From contig NATK01000075.1 in NCBI GenBank assembly GCA_002085285.1, forward strand, positions 1 through 6,978: a stretch of 6,978 nucleotides of DNA, written 5' to 3'. Under the pieces are notes generated by a model. The model worked only from the letters and a program-made list of their open reading frames with translations. It searched no databases and had not been told where the DNA came from. Positions 6,015-6,978 of the stretch are shown here, in pieces. Origin of the DNA: Candidatus Latescibacteria bacterium 4484_7 (GTDB lineage: Bacteria; Krumholzibacteriota; Krumholzibacteriia; Krumholzibacteriales; Krumholzibacteriaceae). The position numbers and the translations under genes were made by a program. Position 1 is the first letter of the stretch. Each line of letters begins with the position of its first letter.

Positions 6015-6752
6015 TTTGATATAGGTGACCTCGAGCAAGGGGCGGAGCGCGGCGTTGTCGCTCTCCTTCATGAAGATGAGACACGCGTTTTCGGCACCTG
6101 TATCGAGAGGTCTTACGATTATACCGTGATTGGCGTCGGGGTGGGCGATCCAATCGAGGACGAGGGAGCCGGGCAGGTCGAAAGTGGCAACGGTGTCATT
6201 CATCACATAGGAGGTGTCGAGTGGCGCCTGGTCAAAGTCGCCTCCGGGGTTGTGCCACAAGACACCGCCGTCGATGGTGAGCCATGAGACGCCGTTCCCG
6301 GAACCGTTGATGCCTTCCACCCAGCCCGCTCCCGTCCAGTTGGGCATCGAGACGGAATGTGCCGTGAGAAACAGCCCGTTCTGGGTGAGAGGATCGAGCG
6401 AGAGGCGAAGACGGGCTTCGATGACGCGTGAGCAGTTCTTGATCGCAGACAGGTCGAAGGCAATTATCAGTCGCCTTTCGTAAAGCAGGCCGCCTATGCG
6501 GGCAAATCCTATTGTGTCGAACGGTACGTTACCGTAGTTGTAGTTCTTATATCCGGCGCCCGGCGAATCTTTCAGGATTGCGTCCTTGGTTCCGTAGTAA
6601 TCGGGGAAAGGACTCGTGCCGAATTGGAATACGACGTGTATCGTATCCCCGGTAGATGGCCAGGGCACATAAGGGTTGTTTTCGTTCTTGCCGCATCCGA
6701 TGAGCAGCGAAAAAACCGCGACGATGAAGAGTGCACTCAGGATACGCCGCAT
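6006..6752 (-). CDS. Secreted lipoprotein with a DNRLRE-like beta domain
   Basis: A 248-residue exported protein. The signal peptide (1-19) ends in the lipobox LIGC with Cys20 as the lipidated residue. The following Gly-Lys-Asn gives no inner-membrane retention signal, so outer-membrane or surface placement is likely. From about residue 35 it has the layout of DNRLRE-type carbohydrate-associated beta-sandwich domains: RRLIIAFDLSAI (93-104), VIEARLRLSLDP (109-120), a WVEG/GVSWLTIDGGVLWHNPGGDFD segment (about 143-175), TVATFDLPGSLVLDWIAHP (188-206) and GIIVRP, ending in a strand LLEVTYI. Such domains usually sit in larger surface proteins; here a single copy makes the whole protein and no catalytic domain is present. 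ATG 6752 has AAAGGA (6761-6766) eight bases upstream. It starts about 50 bases after a Fis-type regulator gene on the same strand and may share its transcript. The ligand is unknown. Confidence 0.8.
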   Translation of the reverse strand: MRRILSALFIVAVFSLLIGCGKNENNPYVPWPSTGDTIHVVFQFGTSPFPDYYGTKDAILKDSPGAGYKNYNYGNVPFDTIGFARIGGLLYERRLIIAFDLSAIKNCSRVIEARLRLSLDPLTQNGLFLTAHSVSMPNWTGAGWVEGINGSGNGVSWLTIDGGVLWHNPGGDFDQAPLDTSYVMNDTVATFDLPGSLVLDWIAHPDANHGIIVRPLDTGAENACLIFMKESDNAALRPLLEVTYIKGG

Positions 6753-6766
6753 GAAGACATCCTTTC

Positions 6767-6784
6767 GACCGATGATACCCGGTC
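6767..6784. other. Small inverted repeat beside the lipoprotein ribosome site
   Basis: GACCG (6767-6771) and CGGTC (6780-6784) flank an 8-base loop, directly upstream of the AAAGGA ribosome site. It could influence translation or be an operator, but a 5-bp match can arise by chance. Confidence 0.25.
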
Positions 6785-6802
6785 ATGCTGCAGCCGCCTC
6801 AT

Positions 6803-6978
6803 TTATTTCTTTGTAACGCGGTAGTCTTCGGGATCGACGTTGTGCTTCTTGAGAAGGTCATGAAGCGTGGGGCGGCTTATGTCGAGAAGCTTCGCCGAGG
6901 CGGAAATGTTTCCCCTCGTCTGTATCAATGCCTTTACGATCATTTTCAACTCAACGGCATCCTTTGCCTCTTTGAGCG
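6803..6978 (-). CDS. C-terminal Fis-type HTH of a sigma-54-dependent-type regulator, partial (start outside window)
   Basis: Only the last 57 codons are in the window, ending at TAA 6803-6805. They encode LKEAKDAVELKMIVKAL, then TRGNISASAKLLDISRPTLHDLLKKH, the typical Fis-family helix-turn-helix that closes NtrC-like activators: the GN(I)xxxAxxLxISRPTLxDLLKK pattern is plain, with the recognition helix around SRPTLHDLLKK. In that family the DNA-binding tail follows a receiver or sensor domain and a AAA+ domain that drives sigma-54 polymerase open; those parts would lie to the right of the window and are inferred. The SRPTLHDLLKKH wording is especially close to regulators of the PEP-CTERM/exopolysaccharide type, but that is from memory and is not proof. 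The DNRLRE lipoprotein begins about 50 bases downstream on the same strand. The frame is missed by length filters because it is short here. Confidence 0.88.
   Translation of the reverse strand, partial: LKEAKDAVELKMIVKALIQTRGNISASAKLLDISRPTLHDLLKKHNVDPEDYRVTKK

Noticed and set aside
5952..6287. A 111-codon plus-strand frame opposite the DNRLRE lipoprotein gene
   Set aside because: It is antisense to a well-supported lipoprotein gene and has no motif or ribosome site.

Overview
The window looks like ordinary chromosome from a free-living, double-membraned (Gram-negative type) bacterium. Two small proteins carry lipoprotein signal peptides, a clipped gene at the right edge ends in a Fis-type helix-turn-helix of the kind found in sigma-54-dependent activators, and Shine-Dalgarno sites are of the strong AAGGAGG type. 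AGG/AGA arginine and ATA isoleucine codons are common, so it is not an enterobacterium. I cannot name the phylum from sequence alone; a deltaproteobacterial or FCB-group/candidate-phylum lineage would fit, but that is inference. I see no phage, transposon, CRISPR array or rRNA, and no convincing tRNA.

Layout. (1) 2-1848, plus strand: the 3' nine-tenths of a PLP-dependent trans-sulfuration enzyme (cystathionine gamma-synthase/lyase or methionine gamma-lyase family), then a class I SAM-dependent methyltransferase. (2) 1845-3811, minus strand: a POT/PTR2-like transporter followed, with an ATGA overlap, by a membrane-anchored protein of unknown function. The last gene converges on the methyltransferase and the two stop codons share a TTAA palindrome. 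(3) 3812-4110: a gap of about 300 bases with no credible gene, but with two interleaved perfect 8-bp inverted repeats next to the upstream stop codon. (4) 4111-4709, minus strand: a small stand-alone FHA-domain protein and a tiny WxxGxW-repeat lipoprotein, preceded by an extended -10 promoter. (5) 4961-5857, plus strand: an MscS-type mechanosensitive channel, divergent from the FHA unit. (6) 6006-6978, minus strand: the C-terminal tail of a Fis-type regulator (start outside the window), then a DNRLRE-like secreted lipoprotein.

How the parts may work together. The trans-sulfuration enzyme and the methyltransferase could both serve sulfur amino acid/SAM metabolism, but the methyltransferase substrate is unknown. 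The transporter and its coupled partner probably act together at the inner membrane. The FHA protein and WxxGxW lipoprotein are probably co-transcribed, although one is cytoplasmic and the other is exported. The regulator tail and DNRLRE lipoprotein may form one transcript. No single undescribed multi-gene system stands out. The most unusual items are the FHA/WxxGxW pair, the interleaved inverted repeats and the active-site substitutions in the trans-sulfuration enzyme.
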